From assembly GCF_016863335.1 (NCBI RefSeq), contig NZ_BOOR01000036.1, positions 1 to 64,000 of the forward strand: 64,000 nucleotides of DNA, read 5' to 3'. The translations under genes and the position numbers were made by a program. Below the pieces are notes generated by a model. That model was not told the origin of the DNA, did not search any database, and saw nothing but the letters and a program-made list of their open reading frames with translations. The stretch comes from Planotetraspora thailandica (lineage in GTDB: Bacteria > Actinomycetota > Actinomycetes > Streptosporangiales > Streptosporangiaceae). Every line of letters starts with the position of its first letter. Position 1 is the stretch's first letter. Of the stretch, positions 33,776 through 42,315 are shown piece by piece.

Positions 33776-34282
33776 TCAGGTCAGGTCCTCCTGGCAGCGT
33801 TCCAGCCAGTCGAGGTCGGCTTGCAGATGGAGCATGGCACCTTCGATGAGCAGGCGGGCGACGCGGTTGCCCGGATCGGTGCGCTCGGCCAGCTCGTCGA
33901 GGTCCCTCATCAACGACAAATAGTGCCTTCGCTGCCGATTCACCAGGGCCATCCGGTCGGAGATGCCGGTCAGCGGCGCCAGCACGAGCTTCATGAAGAA
34001 CTCGTCCCGCACACGAGGGCCCTCGGTCGGCTCGTCGACCCAGGCCTCCAGCGCCTCACGGCCGGCGGCGGTCAGGTAGTACACCTTCTTGTTGGGCCGG
34101 TTGGACTGCTCGACGTCTACGGCCCGGACGTAACCGTCCTTCTCCAGGCGCCCGAGAGTCACGTAGATCTGCCCGATGTTGGGCGAGGGATAGGCGCTGC
34201 CGAACGTCGCCTCCAGAGCCTGTTTGAGCTCGTATCCGTGGGCAGGTTCCTTCGCCAGGAGCGCCAGCAACGGCAGCCGCAC
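33776..34282 (-). CDS. PadR family transcriptional regulator
   Basis: 168 residues from GTG 34280-34282 with GGAGGT 7 bases upstream (a GTG two codons earlier would leave no spacing). PadR winged-helix domain: LPLLALLAKEPAHGYELKQAL, PNIGQIYVTLGRLEKDGYV, and the wing with NRPNKKVYYLTAAGREAL. The C-terminal helices (about 90-168) dimerise. It heads the PadR-ATPase-permease gene set, a common arrangement for autoregulated exporters responding to antibiotics or lipids. Confidence 0.92.
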   Translation of the reverse strand: MRLPLLALLAKEPAHGYELKQALEATFGSAYPSPNIGQIYVTLGRLEKDGYVRAVDVEQSNRPNKKVYYLTAAGREALEAWVDEPTEGPRVRDEFFMKLVLAPLTGISDRMALVNRQRRHYLSLMRDLDELAERTDPGNRVARLLIEGAMLHLQADLDWLERCQEDLT

Positions 34283-34356
34283 GCGCACACCTCCATGCCG
34301 TCGATGCTCCCGGGATGACCGCCGAGGCAGTTACCGGAGCGTTACGGGTTTAGCCG

Positions 34357-34395
34357 TTGACTCCCACATTATCGCTATGCATAACATGCATGCAT
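34357..34395. promoter_or_regulatory. Divergent promoter region with candidate PadR operator
   Basis: In the gap between padR and the first binding-protein gene. A TTGACT at 34357-34362 looks like a -35 element for the rightward operon, with a -10-like CATAAC about 17 bases on. Overlapping it, ATGCAT-AAC-ATGCATGCAT (about 34377-34395) is a run of ATGCAT palindromes, similar in kind to the ATGT/ACAT dyads bound by PadR proteins. Confidence 0.45.
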
Positions 34396-34437
34396 CTACC
34401 TAACACGTATGTAACTACGCCTTAATACGGAGGTAAC

Positions 34438-35703
34438 GTGGCCCGCCGAGCCGTCGCCGTCCTGGCCGCCTTGATGGTGGCGGGGTGCGCGGGGCTGACG
34501 GACTCGGGCGCCGCCCGGTCCGCCCCCGGCACGAGCGGCACCGGCCCGATCACCTTCGCGACGGGCAAGGACACCACCGCCTATCTCAGGCCGCTGCTCG
34601 ACCGGTGGAACCAGACCCACCCGGACGAGCCGGTGACTCTGCTTGAGCTCCCCGAGGCGGCCGACGAGCAGCGGGCCCAGATGGTGGCCAACCTCCAGGC
34701 GCACAGCGACGTCTACGACGTGCTCGGACTCGACGTGGTGTGGACCGCCGAGTTCGCCGACGCCGGCTGGATCGTGCCGCTCGACCGGAACCAGTTCCCC
34801 CTCGACAAGATGCTCAAGGGCGTGGCCGACACGGCAATGTACCGCGACCGGTTGTGGGCCGTGCCGTACACCAGCAACGCCGGGCTCCTCTATTACCGGT
34901 CCGACCTGCTCAAGAAGGAGCACCTCAAGCCGCCCAGGACCTGGGCGGAATTGCGCAACGAAGCCACCCTTCTCAGCTCCAAGTACCACATAGGCGGATA
35001 TGCCGGTCAGTTCTTGCCGTACGAGGGACTGACCGTCAACTTCGCCGAGGCCGTGCAGTCGGCGGGCGGCCAGATCCTCAGCCCGGACGCGCGCCGCGTC
35101 ACGATGGACCTCGGCACGACGCAGACCGCGCTCGGCTTCCTGGTCGACGGAGTCGAGGAGGGCTGGATCCCCCAGGAGGCGCTGACCTACAAGGAGGAGG
35201 AGTCCCGGCTCGCCTTCCAGGACGGGCACCTGGCGTTCGCCCGCAACTGGCCCCACGCGTACGGCCCGGCCACCCATTCCAGCCTCGCGGGCAAGTTCGC
35301 GGTGACCCGGCTGCCCGGGCTGAACGGCCCCGGGTCGAGCACGCTGGGCGGGCTCAACCTCGCGATCAGCGCTTATTCGAAGCGGCAGAAGACGGCGCTC
35401 GACTTCATCCGCTATTTCACCGGGCCCGAGATCCAGCGCCTCGTCCTGACCGAGGGCTCGTTCCCGCCGGTGTGGGCCGAGCTGTACGACGACCCGGCCC
35501 TGATCAAGCGTTTCCCCTACCTGCCCGTGCTGAAGGAGGCGATCCTCTCCGCCCGCCCGCGGCCGGTGACCCCCAACTACAACCAGGTCAGCCTGGTGAT
35601 CTCCAGCGCCGTCTCCGGCGCGCTCAGCTCCAGCAAACCCGTAGACGAGACAGTCGCCGACCTGAAACAGCAGCTCGGCGAGGTCGTCCAGCCCAGAGGA
35701 TAG
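34438..35703 (+). CDS. Lipoprotein substrate-binding protein, LpqY-like (sugar ABC importer)
   Basis: 421 residues, GTG start with GGAGG upstream. Signal peptide with lipobox (LMVAGC, Cys about residue 17). Family 1 extracellular solute-binding fold with ANLQAHSDVYDVLGLDVVWTAEFA and the hinge-region WAVPYTSNAGLLYYR. It resembles trehalose/maltose binders (LpqY/ThuE type). It is followed after 3 bases by a second, different binding protein. Confidence 0.88.
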   Translation: MARRAVAVLAALMVAGCAGLTDSGAARSAPGTSGTGPITFATGKDTTAYLRPLLDRWNQTHPDEPVTLLELPEAADEQRAQMVANLQAHSDVYDVLGLDVVWTAEFADAGWIVPLDRNQFPLDKMLKGVADTAMYRDRLWAVPYTSNAGLLYYRSDLLKKEHLKPPRTWAELRNEATLLSSKYHIGGYAGQFLPYEGLTVNFAEAVQSAGGQILSPDARRVTMDLGTTQTALGFLVDGVEEGWIPQEALTYKEEESRLAFQDGHLAFARNWPHAYGPATHSSLAGKFAVTRLPGLNGPGSSTLGGLNLAISAYSKRQKTALDFIRYFTGPEIQRLVLTEGSFPPVWAELYDDPALIKRFPYLPVLKEAILSARPRPVTPNYNQVSLVISSAVSGALSSSKPVDETVADLKQQLGEVVQPRG

Positions 35704-35706
35704 ATC

Positions 35707-37014
35707 ATGCGCAAACTCCCCACGATGGTCGCGGTCCTCGCCCTCGCGGCGGCCGCGTGCGGCGGCAACACCGACCCCGGGCCCGCGCAGAGCGGCGGCG
35801 CCGCCGCCAAGCCGCTCGACGGCGTCAAGATCGAGGTCGCCGCGAAGTGGACCGGCCAGGAGCAGACCAACTTCGAGCAGGTCCTGAAGGCGTTCCAGGC
35901 CAAGACTGGTGCCACCGTCACCTACGCCTCGACCGGTGAGGACACCGGCGCCTACCTGGGGCCGCGGATCGAGGGCGGCAACCCGCCGGACGTCGCGATC
36001 CTGCCGCAGCCCGGCCTGGTCCAGCAGTACGCCGACCAGAACGCGCTCAAGCCTCTCTCCCCCGAGGTCCAGGCGCAGATCGATCAGAACTACACGCCGT
36101 ACTGGAAGGAGCTCGGCTCCGCCGGCGGCCAGGTGTACGGCGTGCTCGTCAAGGCGGCGCACAAGTCGCTCGTCTGGTACCGCCAGTCGGCCTTCGACGA
36201 CGCCGGCGCGCAGCCGGCCGCGACCTGGGACGACCTGATCGGCAAGACCGCGCAGACGCTGGCCGACTCCGGCACCGCGCCGTTCGCGTTGTGCGCGGCC
36301 TCCGGCTGGACCCTCACCGACCTGTTCGAGAATGTCTACCTGTCCTCGGCGGGCCCGGAGAACTACGACAAGCTGGCCAAGCACGAGATCCCGTGGACCG
36401 ACCCGACGGTCGCCACCGCCCTGCAGAAGATGGCCCAGATCTTCGGCAAGCAGGAGTTCATGGTCGGCGGCTCGTCCGGCGCGCTGCAGACCGACTTCCC
36501 GACCTGCGTCACCCAGGTCTACGACCAGAAGAAGGCCGCCATGGTCATCGAGGCCGACTTCGTCGCCGCCTCGGTGGGCCAGTCGGGCGCCCAGGTCGGC
36601 CAGGAGGCGAAGATCATGCCGTTCCCGAAGGCGGGCGACACCGCTCCGGTCATCCTCGGCGGCGACGTCGCGGTGGTGATGAAGGACTCCAAGGGCGCGC
36701 AGGCGCTGGTGGAGTTCCTGGCCTCCAAGGAGGGCGGCGAGGTCTGGGCCAAGCAGCCCGGTTACCTGTCCCCCAACCGCAACGTGTCGCCGGACAACTA
36801 CCCGGACGCGACCACCAAGGAGCTCGCCAAGACCATCATCGACGCCGGCGAGTCGGTCCGCTATGACATGTCCGACCTCGCGCCGAGCGCGTTCGGCGGC
36901 ACCGACGGCAAGGGCGAGTGGAAGGACCTGCAGGACTTCCTGCGCAAGCCGTCCGACGTCAAGGGCGCCCAGGAGAAGCTCGAAGCGGACGCCGCCCAGG
37001 CGTTCACGAAGTAA
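35707..37014 (+). CDS. Lipoprotein substrate-binding protein, alpha-glucoside (AglE-like)
   Basis: 435 residues. N-terminal signal with lipobox (LAAAAC, Cys about residue 18). Features WTGQEQTNFEQVLKAFQAKTGATV and PPDVAILPQPGLVQQYADQ and a C-terminal DLQDFLRKPSDV. This matches AglE-type binders of maltose, trehalose or sucrose. It is only distantly related to the binding protein just upstream. Confidence 0.88.
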   Translation: MRKLPTMVAVLALAAAACGGNTDPGPAQSGGAAAKPLDGVKIEVAAKWTGQEQTNFEQVLKAFQAKTGATVTYASTGEDTGAYLGPRIEGGNPPDVAILPQPGLVQQYADQNALKPLSPEVQAQIDQNYTPYWKELGSAGGQVYGVLVKAAHKSLVWYRQSAFDDAGAQPAATWDDLIGKTAQTLADSGTAPFALCAASGWTLTDLFENVYLSSAGPENYDKLAKHEIPWTDPTVATALQKMAQIFGKQEFMVGGSSGALQTDFPTCVTQVYDQKKAAMVIEADFVAASVGQSGAQVGQEAKIMPFPKAGDTAPVILGGDVAVVMKDSKGAQALVEFLASKEGGEVWAKQPGYLSPNRNVSPDNYPDATTKELAKTIIDAGESVRYDMSDLAPSAFGGTDGKGEWKDLQDFLRKPSDVKGAQEKLEADAAQAFTK

Positions 37015-37025
37015 GGGACGAGGCC

Positions 37026-38450
37026 GTGACCGAACGGTTGGACGGCCCGCAGGCCCCCGGCGGGATCCCCGCCGGGGCCTCCACCGGCCCGAGTGAGCCC
37101 CTACCCGCCGAGCCCCTACTCGCCGAGCCCCGGTCCGCCGGGGCCGCGCACGCGGACGGCATCCCCCATCGGCTCGGACCCTCGCCGAAGGCGGCGGCGC
37201 TCTTCCTGGCGCCCGCCGTCCTCCTCCTGGGCGCGTGGGTGATCTACCCCATCATCTATTCGATCTACAGGAGCCTCTTCGACTCCAGTGGAAACCGCTT
37301 CGTCGGCCTGGGCAACTACGGCTCGATCTTCACCGACTCGGCCACGCTCACCACGATCAGGAACAACGTCATCTGGGTCGTCGTGGCGCCGCTGATCGTG
37401 ACGGTGCTCGGCCTGATCTTCGCGGTGCTGACCGAGCGCATCCGCTGGGCGACGGCGTTCAAGCTCATTTTGTTCATGCCGATGGCGGTCTCCCTGCTCG
37501 CCGCCGGCGTCATCTTCCGGCTGGTCTACGAGCAGGACCCCGACAAGGGCGTGGCCAACGCGGTCATCACCACGGTCCACGACACGTTCTCCTCCAGCGC
37601 CGGCTACCCCGGGGCCCGGCCGCGTGAGAACGACCAGGCGCCCGCCGTCATCCGGGGCGGCGCGGTGGTCACGCGGCAGCAGGTCCAGCCGGGACAGCCG
37701 GTGCTCATCCCCCTCGTCGGCCTGAACCAGGACACGGTCAAGGACGCCGCCCCGGCCAAGGCCGCCTCGGGCGGAGACGGCGTCGGCGGCACGGTCTGGC
37801 TCGACGTCGTGCGCGGGGGCGGCGGCACCCTCAACCAGATCGACCCGCAGGAGAAGGGCCTGGCCGGCATCACCGTCGAGGCGGTCTCCGGCGGCGCGGT
37901 CAAGGCCACCGCCGAGACCGCGGCCGACGGCACGTTCCGCTTCGCCGGCCTGCCGTCCGGCACCTACGAGGTACGGCTCCCGCAGTCGAACTTCGCGGCG
38001 CCTTTCAACGGGCTGAGCTGGCTCGGCCCCGCTCTGATCACCCCCGCGATCATCGGTGCGTACATCTGGGTGTGGGCGGGGTTCGCCATGGTGCTGATCG
38101 CGGCCGGCCTGGCGGCCGTCCCGCGTGACGCGCTGGAGGCGGCCAGGATCGACGGCGCGACCGAGTGGCAGGTGTTCCGGCGGATCACCGTGCCGCTGCT
38201 CGCCCCCGTGCTGCTCGTCGTCTTCGTCACGATGGTGATCAACGTGCTGAAGGTGTTCGACCTGGTGTTCATCATCGCGCCCGGGTCGGTGCAGCCTCAG
38301 GCCAACGTCATCGCGCTGGAGATGTGGCGCGTCTCATTCGGCGGCGGCGGAAACCAGGGCATGGGCAGCGCGCTGGCCGTGTTCCTGCTGGTCCTGGTGC
38401 TGCCATTCATGATCTTCAACATCCGGCGGTTCAGGAGGGACGAGGCATGA
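37026..38450 (+). CDS. ABC sugar permease, AglF-like, with an extracytoplasmic insertion domain
   Basis: 474 residues from GTG 37026 with GGACGAGG upstream. A Pro/Ala-rich N-terminal tail (1-50) precedes MalF-type helices (ALFLAPAVLLLGAWVIYPI and later). Between the third helix pair and WLGPALITPAIIGAYIWVW is an insertion of about 145 residues (near 190-335) containing a CarboxypepD_reg/CnaB-like beta unit (LAGITVEAVSGG, ADGTFRFAGLPSGTYEVRLP). The EAA loop is DALEAARIDGATEWQVFRRI. The stop overlaps the next start (ATGA). Confidence 0.9.
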   Translation: MTERLDGPQAPGGIPAGASTGPSEPLPAEPLLAEPRSAGAAHADGIPHRLGPSPKAAALFLAPAVLLLGAWVIYPIIYSIYRSLFDSSGNRFVGLGNYGSIFTDSATLTTIRNNVIWVVVAPLIVTVLGLIFAVLTERIRWATAFKLILFMPMAVSLLAAGVIFRLVYEQDPDKGVANAVITTVHDTFSSSAGYPGARPRENDQAPAVIRGGAVVTRQQVQPGQPVLIPLVGLNQDTVKDAAPAKAASGGDGVGGTVWLDVVRGGGGTLNQIDPQEKGLAGITVEAVSGGAVKATAETAADGTFRFAGLPSGTYEVRLPQSNFAAPFNGLSWLGPALITPAIIGAYIWVWAGFAMVLIAAGLAAVPRDALEAARIDGATEWQVFRRITVPLLAPVLLVVFVTMVINVLKVFDLVFIIAPGSVQPQANVIALEMWRVSFGGGGNQGMGSALAVFLLVLVLPFMIFNIRRFRRDEA

Positions 38451-39340
38451 CGACCCTGACCGAACCGGCACAGGCGCGGGGGCAGACGATCGAGCGCGGC
38501 CTGCTCGGACGGGTGGCCGATCGGGCCGGCAGCGGCCTGGTGCAGGTGCTGCTCATCCTGGTGGCCGTGTTCTGGCTGGTGCCGACGCTGGGCCTGCTCG
38601 TGGTGTCGCTGCGCGGCGAGTCCGTCAACAACGCCACCGGCTGGTGGACCGTGTTCACCAAACCCGCCGAGATCACCTTCGAGAACTACGGGAGCCTGCT
38701 GGCCTCCGGGTTCACCTCGTCGTTCTGGAACACCGTGCTCATCACGGTTCCCGCGACGCTGCTGGTCATCGGCATCGCGGCGATGGCGGCCTACGCGTTC
38801 GCCTGGATCGACTTCCGGGGCAGGGACGCCGTGTTCCTCGTCGTCGTGGCCCTCCTGGTCGTGCCGATCCAGATCGGCCTGATCCCGATCGCCAAGATGT
38901 ACGGCTTTCTCGGGATATTCGGGTCGATAGCGGGAGTCGTGCTCTTCCACGTCGCGTACGGCCTGCCGTTCGCCATCTTCCTGCTGCGCAATTTCTTCGT
39001 GGGCATCCCCAGGGAACTGCTGGAGGCCGCCCGCATGGACGGCGCGGAGGAGTGGCGGATCTTCGCCACGGTCGTGTTCCCGTTGGCCAAGCCGGCGATC
39101 GCGTCACTCGGCATCTTCCAGTTCCTGTGGGTCTGGAACGACCTGCTCATCGCCCTCGTCTTCGCCGACACGGAAAACCAGCCGATGACGAAGGCTCTGC
39201 AATCTCAAATGCGACAGTTCGGGACCAATATGGACATCCTTGCGCCCGGCGCATTCCTGTCGCTCATCATCCCGCTGGTGCTGTTCTTCGCCTTCCAGCG
39301 GTTCTTCGTCCAGGGCCTGCTCGCGGGATCGGTGAAATAG
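38447..39340 (+). CDS. ABC sugar permease, AglG/MalG-like
   Basis: 297 residues from ATG 38447-38449, overlapping the previous stop by 4 bases. Six helices; EAA loop ELLEAARMDGAEEWRIFATV. It is the second permease subunit. No ABC ATPase follows, so the importer probably uses a shared ATPase of the MsiK type encoded elsewhere. A terminator lies 25 bases downstream. Confidence 0.93.
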   Translation: MTTLTEPAQARGQTIERGLLGRVADRAGSGLVQVLLILVAVFWLVPTLGLLVVSLRGESVNNATGWWTVFTKPAEITFENYGSLLASGFTSSFWNTVLITVPATLLVIGIAAMAAYAFAWIDFRGRDAVFLVVVALLVVPIQIGLIPIAKMYGFLGIFGSIAGVVLFHVAYGLPFAIFLLRNFFVGIPRELLEAARMDGAEEWRIFATVVFPLAKPAIASLGIFQFLWVWNDLLIALVFADTENQPMTKALQSQMRQFGTNMDILAPGAFLSLIIPLVLFFAFQRFFVQGLLAGSVK

Positions 39341-39365
39341 CCGCACGCAAGGGGCCGCCCAGAGG

Positions 39366-39406
39366 CCCGGATGCGCGCTTCACGGGGGGAAAAGCGCGCA
39401 TCCGGG
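39366..39406 (+). terminator. Terminator hairpin after the sugar-transporter operon
   Basis: Perfect 15-bp stem CCCGGATGCGCGCTT (39366-39380) and AAGCGCGCATCCGGG (39392-39406), with an 11-base loop starting CACGGGG. No U-tract. It lies 25 bases after the last permease stop. Confidence 0.8.
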
Positions 39407-39545
39407 CTGGGCACCATTCTGTACGGCAGACGCCCCCGATGTCATCGCTGTGATGACTTTGTCATTCGATTTCATTCGACAAGACGGCATAGCCGCCAAT
39501 GTCGGTAGATGTGGTGGCCGAGATGGCCCACCCCGCGGCCGTCGG

Positions 39546-39574
39546 ATGCCCGCTTCACGGGGTTAAGCGGGCAT
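39546..39574 (+). other. Hairpin in the ung 5' region sharing the same loop
   Basis: Stem ATGCCCGCTT (39546-39555) and AAGCGGGCAT (39565-39574), loop CACGGGGTT. It resembles the terminator 180 bases upstream (same CGCTTCACGGGG left arm and AAGCG right arm). The stretch 39407-39545 holds a further small dyad GTCATC-GCTGT-GATGAC near 39440 and no gene. Confidence 0.6.
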
Positions 39575-39633
39575 TCGATCTATCCGTGCGGGGCGGCCGT
39601 GCCGTACCGGGAAAGCCGATAGAGTTCGCCACC

Positions 39634-40311
39634 ATGACAGGGCGTCCGTTGCACGAAGTCATGGAAGCAGGATGGGCCGAGGCCCTCCAGCCCGTCGCCG
39701 AGCGAATCGCGGCCATGGGCGATTTCCTCCGGCAGGAGATAGCGGAAGGCAAGCAGTACCTTCCGGCGGGGGCCAACGTGCTTCGCGCGTTCCAGCAGCC
39801 CCTCAGCGAGGTCCGCGTGCTGATCGTGGGCCAGGACCCGTATCCCACGCCCGGCCACCCGGTGGGCCTGAGCTTCTCCGTCGCCCCCGACGTGCGGCCG
39901 CTGCCCGCGAGCCTGGTCAACATCTACAAGGAATACATGGCCGACCTCGGCTACCCGCCGCCCACCAACGGCGACCTCACGCCGTGGACCGAGCAGGGTG
40001 TGCTCCTCCTCAACAGGGTGCTGACGGTCATGCCCGGCAAGCCGGCCTCGCACCGGGGCAAGGGCTGGGAAGAGGTCACCGAGCAGGCCATCAAGGCGCT
40101 CGTCGCCCGCGGCGGGCCGCTCGTGGCGATCCTGTGGGGCCGCGACGCCCGCAACCTGCGGCCCATGCTCGGCCAGGTGCCGTGCATCGAGTCGGCCCAC
40201 CCCAGCCCGCTGTCGGCCCGCAGCGGCTTTTTCGGCTCGCGCCCGTTCAGCCAGGCCAACCAGGCGCTCGAGGCGCAGGGCGCCGCTCCCGTCGAGTGGA
40301 AGCTGCCCTGA
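39634..40311 (+). CDS. ung: Uracil-DNA glycosylase
   Basis: 225 residues from ATG 39634. A longer start at 39499 would include the hairpin at 39546 and adds sequence absent from the family. Motifs: water-activating [17 protein letters not shown] and the DNA-loop [18 protein letters not shown]. It removes uracil from DNA. The ribosome-binding site is weak. Confidence 0.95.
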   Translation: MTGRPLHEVMEAGWAEALQPVAERIAAMGDFLRQEIAEGKQYLPAGANVLRAFQQPLSEVRVLIVGQDPYPTPGHPVGLSFSVAPDVRPLPASLVNIYKEYMADLGYPPPTNGDLTPWTEQGVLLLNRVLTVMPGKPASHRGKGWEEVTEQAIKALVARGGPLVAILWGRDARNLRPMLGQVPCIESAHPSPLSARSGFFGSRPFSQANQALEAQGAAPVEWKLP

Positions 40312-40334
40312 CGAGGGCCGATAGGATCTCGACC

Positions 40335-40688
40335 ATGAGCGATACAACCGACACGGGACGCTACCTGCGTCTCACCGTCGACCTCGTCGTCGAGGTCATG
40401 GACGTGGGCGCCCTGCAGGCCGCGGCGCTGACGGAGATCCGCGACCCCGAGACGGACCTGGACCCCGCGGAGCGCCAGGAGCAGATCGACCTGGTCAACG
40501 CCGACGACACCGGCGCGGCGGCCCTGCAGTGGCTGATCGAGCCCGACCACGTGCTCGGCCTCGTCGAGCATCTGGGCGACGTCGAGCCGCGTGAGGCCAT
40601 GCTGGGCGTCGAGCCGTCCGACGGAGTCCTCGACGACGAAGACGAGGACGAGCACGACCACCACGAGCACGACGGCCACGTGCACTGA
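40335..40688 (+). CDS. Hypothetical protein with acidic, His-rich C terminus
   Basis: 117 residues, unknown. It has an alpha/beta N-terminal part (YLRLTVDLVVEVMDVGALQA) and a tail of Asp, Glu and His (DEDEDEHDHHEHDGHVH) that could bind metal ions. The ATG at 40335 lies 23 bases after ung, so it is probably co-transcribed. It converges on the MOSC gene with a 15-base gap. Confidence 0.65.
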   Translation: MSDTTDTGRYLRLTVDLVVEVMDVGALQAAALTEIRDPETDLDPAERQEQIDLVNADDTGAAALQWLIEPDHVLGLVEHLGDVEPREAMLGVEPSDGVLDDEDEDEHDHHEHDGHVH

Positions 40689-40703
40689 CCCGCCCGCCAG
40701 GGC

Positions 40704-41252
40704 TCAGACCTGTTCGAGGCGGTGATGGGGTCCGGCCGGGAGCTCGACTCCGATCGAGTCTCCGGGCCGCACCTCGCCGCCCGACACCACGATTCCCATG
40801 ACGCCCGCCTTCCTGATCAGGCCGCCGTTCTCTTCGCGTCCCAGCACCGCCTTCATCAGCCCGTCCTGGAACGCGTCGATCTGAAGGCACGGGTTGCGCA
40901 GCCCGGTGATCTCCACGACCGCCGTGTCGCCGAGCCGGAGCAGCGTGCCGGTGGGCAGGCCGAGAAGGTCCACGCCTCGGGTCGTGACGTTCTCCCCCAT
41001 GTCCCCCGCCCGTACGGCGAAGCCCGCGGCGCGCAGGTCGTCGTGCAGTTCCTCGTGGATCAGATGGACTTGGCGGAGATTGGGCCGGCTGGGGTCACGC
41101 GCCACGCGTGAGCGATGCTTCACCGTCACACCCATGTGGGCGTCGCCCTCCACACCCAGGCCGGTCAGCAGGCGGATGGCCTCCGCGTTGTATTTGCTGA
41201 ACGTGTGCGTCCCGCTGCGGCTGACCGCTACCACGACCGCCGTCTGTTCCAT
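40704..41252 (-). CDS. MOSC domain protein
   Basis: 182 residues. MOSC (molybdenum cofactor sulfurase C-terminal) core with MGENVTTRGVDLLGLPTGTLL and the cysteine in RNPCLQIDAFQDGL, the residue type used to carry sulfur. Standalone MOSC proteins are linked to Moco-dependent reduction or sulfur transfer; the partner is unknown here. ATG with GAGGAGA ribosome-binding site, 9 bases after the unknown gene upstream. Confidence 0.88.
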   Translation of the reverse strand: MEQTAVVVAVSRSGTHTFSKYNAEAIRLLTGLGVEGDAHMGVTVKHRSRVARDPSRPNLRQVHLIHEELHDDLRAAGFAVRAGDMGENVTTRGVDLLGLPTGTLLRLGDTAVVEITGLRNPCLQIDAFQDGLMKAVLGREENGGLIRKAGVMGIVVSGGEVRPGDSIGVELPAGPHHRLEQV

Positions 41253-41261
41253 CGGCTCTCC

Positions 41262-42251
41262 TCATGACTCGGGACCGGCATCATCGCCTTCGTCGGGTCC
41301 AGATCGGAAATCACCCGACAGCAGCTCCTCGCGCCGTTGGATGAGCGCGTCGCGTTCACGGGTTCGCCGCTCCAGACGCGCGTCGATCCGGGCGAGCATG
41401 CCCGCCACCCAGCCGGCCACCTGTTGAACCGCGTCCGCCGTGGCGGCTATCCGCCTGTGCTTGAGCACGTCGGTGACGATGTTGTCGAAGAAGGTGTCGG
41501 CGAACCACCGGGTGTCCACCCCCGGCAGCCGTGGAGCGGCCCGCACCCCGATGCCGGCGAGCTCGCGCCCGAACACGTCGAGTGCGCGCTGCGCGTGCCA
41601 TGCCGCCTCGTCCGCCCGCAGAAGATGGCCGCGTTCCACCACGTCGGCGAAAACGCCACCGCCGAAGACGTCCCAGGTCGACGCCCGGCGCGCGGCACCG
41701 AGGTGCTGGAGCACCACACTCACGGCCTGACCCGCCGCCACTCCCGCCGCACGGGCTTCTCCGTGTTCCCGCAGGTCCGCTTCGAGCTCGGCGAGACGCT
41801 CGGCGATGCCGGCAAGCTGCCTGCCACGCGGATCACCTGACTCGGCCGGCATCCGCTCCTTGCGGGCGAGCAGTTCGCCGAGCTCTTTCCGCGGATCGCC
41901 GAGCCTGGCGAGCTCTCGCGTCGCCTCGCCCCTGTCGACGGCCAGCCACCCCAGCTTGGCCCGCCTGCTCTCCACGCGACGGCGTGCGGCGACGGCCTCC
42001 GCCCGCTCCCGGGCCAGCCTGTCCTCCTTGCCGCCCCTGACGGCCGCGAGGAACGCGACGACGCCGCCGCGCTCCAGCCGCGCGACGTCCTTGTCCTCTT
42101 TGGCGAGCTCGCGCTCGAGCGCGGGCAGCGAGCTGCGAAGCCCGGCGATCTCACCCGCGAGCGTTTCCCGCTTCCGGATGAGCTGGTCCATCCGCCGGAT
42201 CCGGTCACGAGCGGCACGAATCTCGTCGTCGATCCCATCAGAACGGCTCAC
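41262..42251 (-). CDS. Hypothetical coiled-coil protein
   Basis: 329 residues, GTG start. Two Arg/Glu/Leu-rich coiled-coil stretches (about 8-70 and 125-165) flank a hydrophobic VVAFLAAVRG. The C-terminal half has a conserved-looking segment WDVFGGGVFADVVERGHLLRADEAAWHAQ and ends acidic. No signal peptide or known domain was recognised. It probably forms a transcript with the MOSC gene. Confidence 0.65.
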   Translation of the reverse strand: MSRSDGIDDEIRAARDRIRRMDQLIRKRETLAGEIAGLRSSLPALERELAKEDKDVARLERGGVVAFLAAVRGGKEDRLARERAEAVAARRRVESRRAKLGWLAVDRGEATRELARLGDPRKELGELLARKERMPAESGDPRGRQLAGIAERLAELEADLREHGEARAAGVAAGQAVSVVLQHLGAARRASTWDVFGGGVFADVVERGHLLRADEAAWHAQRALDVFGRELAGIGVRAAPRLPGVDTRWFADTFFDNIVTDVLKHRRIAATADAVQQVAGWVAGMLARIDARLERRTRERDALIQRREELLSGDFRSGPDEGDDAGPES

Positions 42252-42315
42252 ATCTCACCAGACGTACGCCACAGGGCGAAAGTTGCCACCGGGCGGCGGC
42301 CGTGTCGTGGGTGTC

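Noticed and set aside
33594-33776. Small ORFs in the repeat arrays encoding a recurring VIMQKF peptide.
   Set aside because: The peptide comes from the repeat core; the 53-base step shifts frame each unit, so no repeated protein can result, and no ribosome-binding sites are seen.
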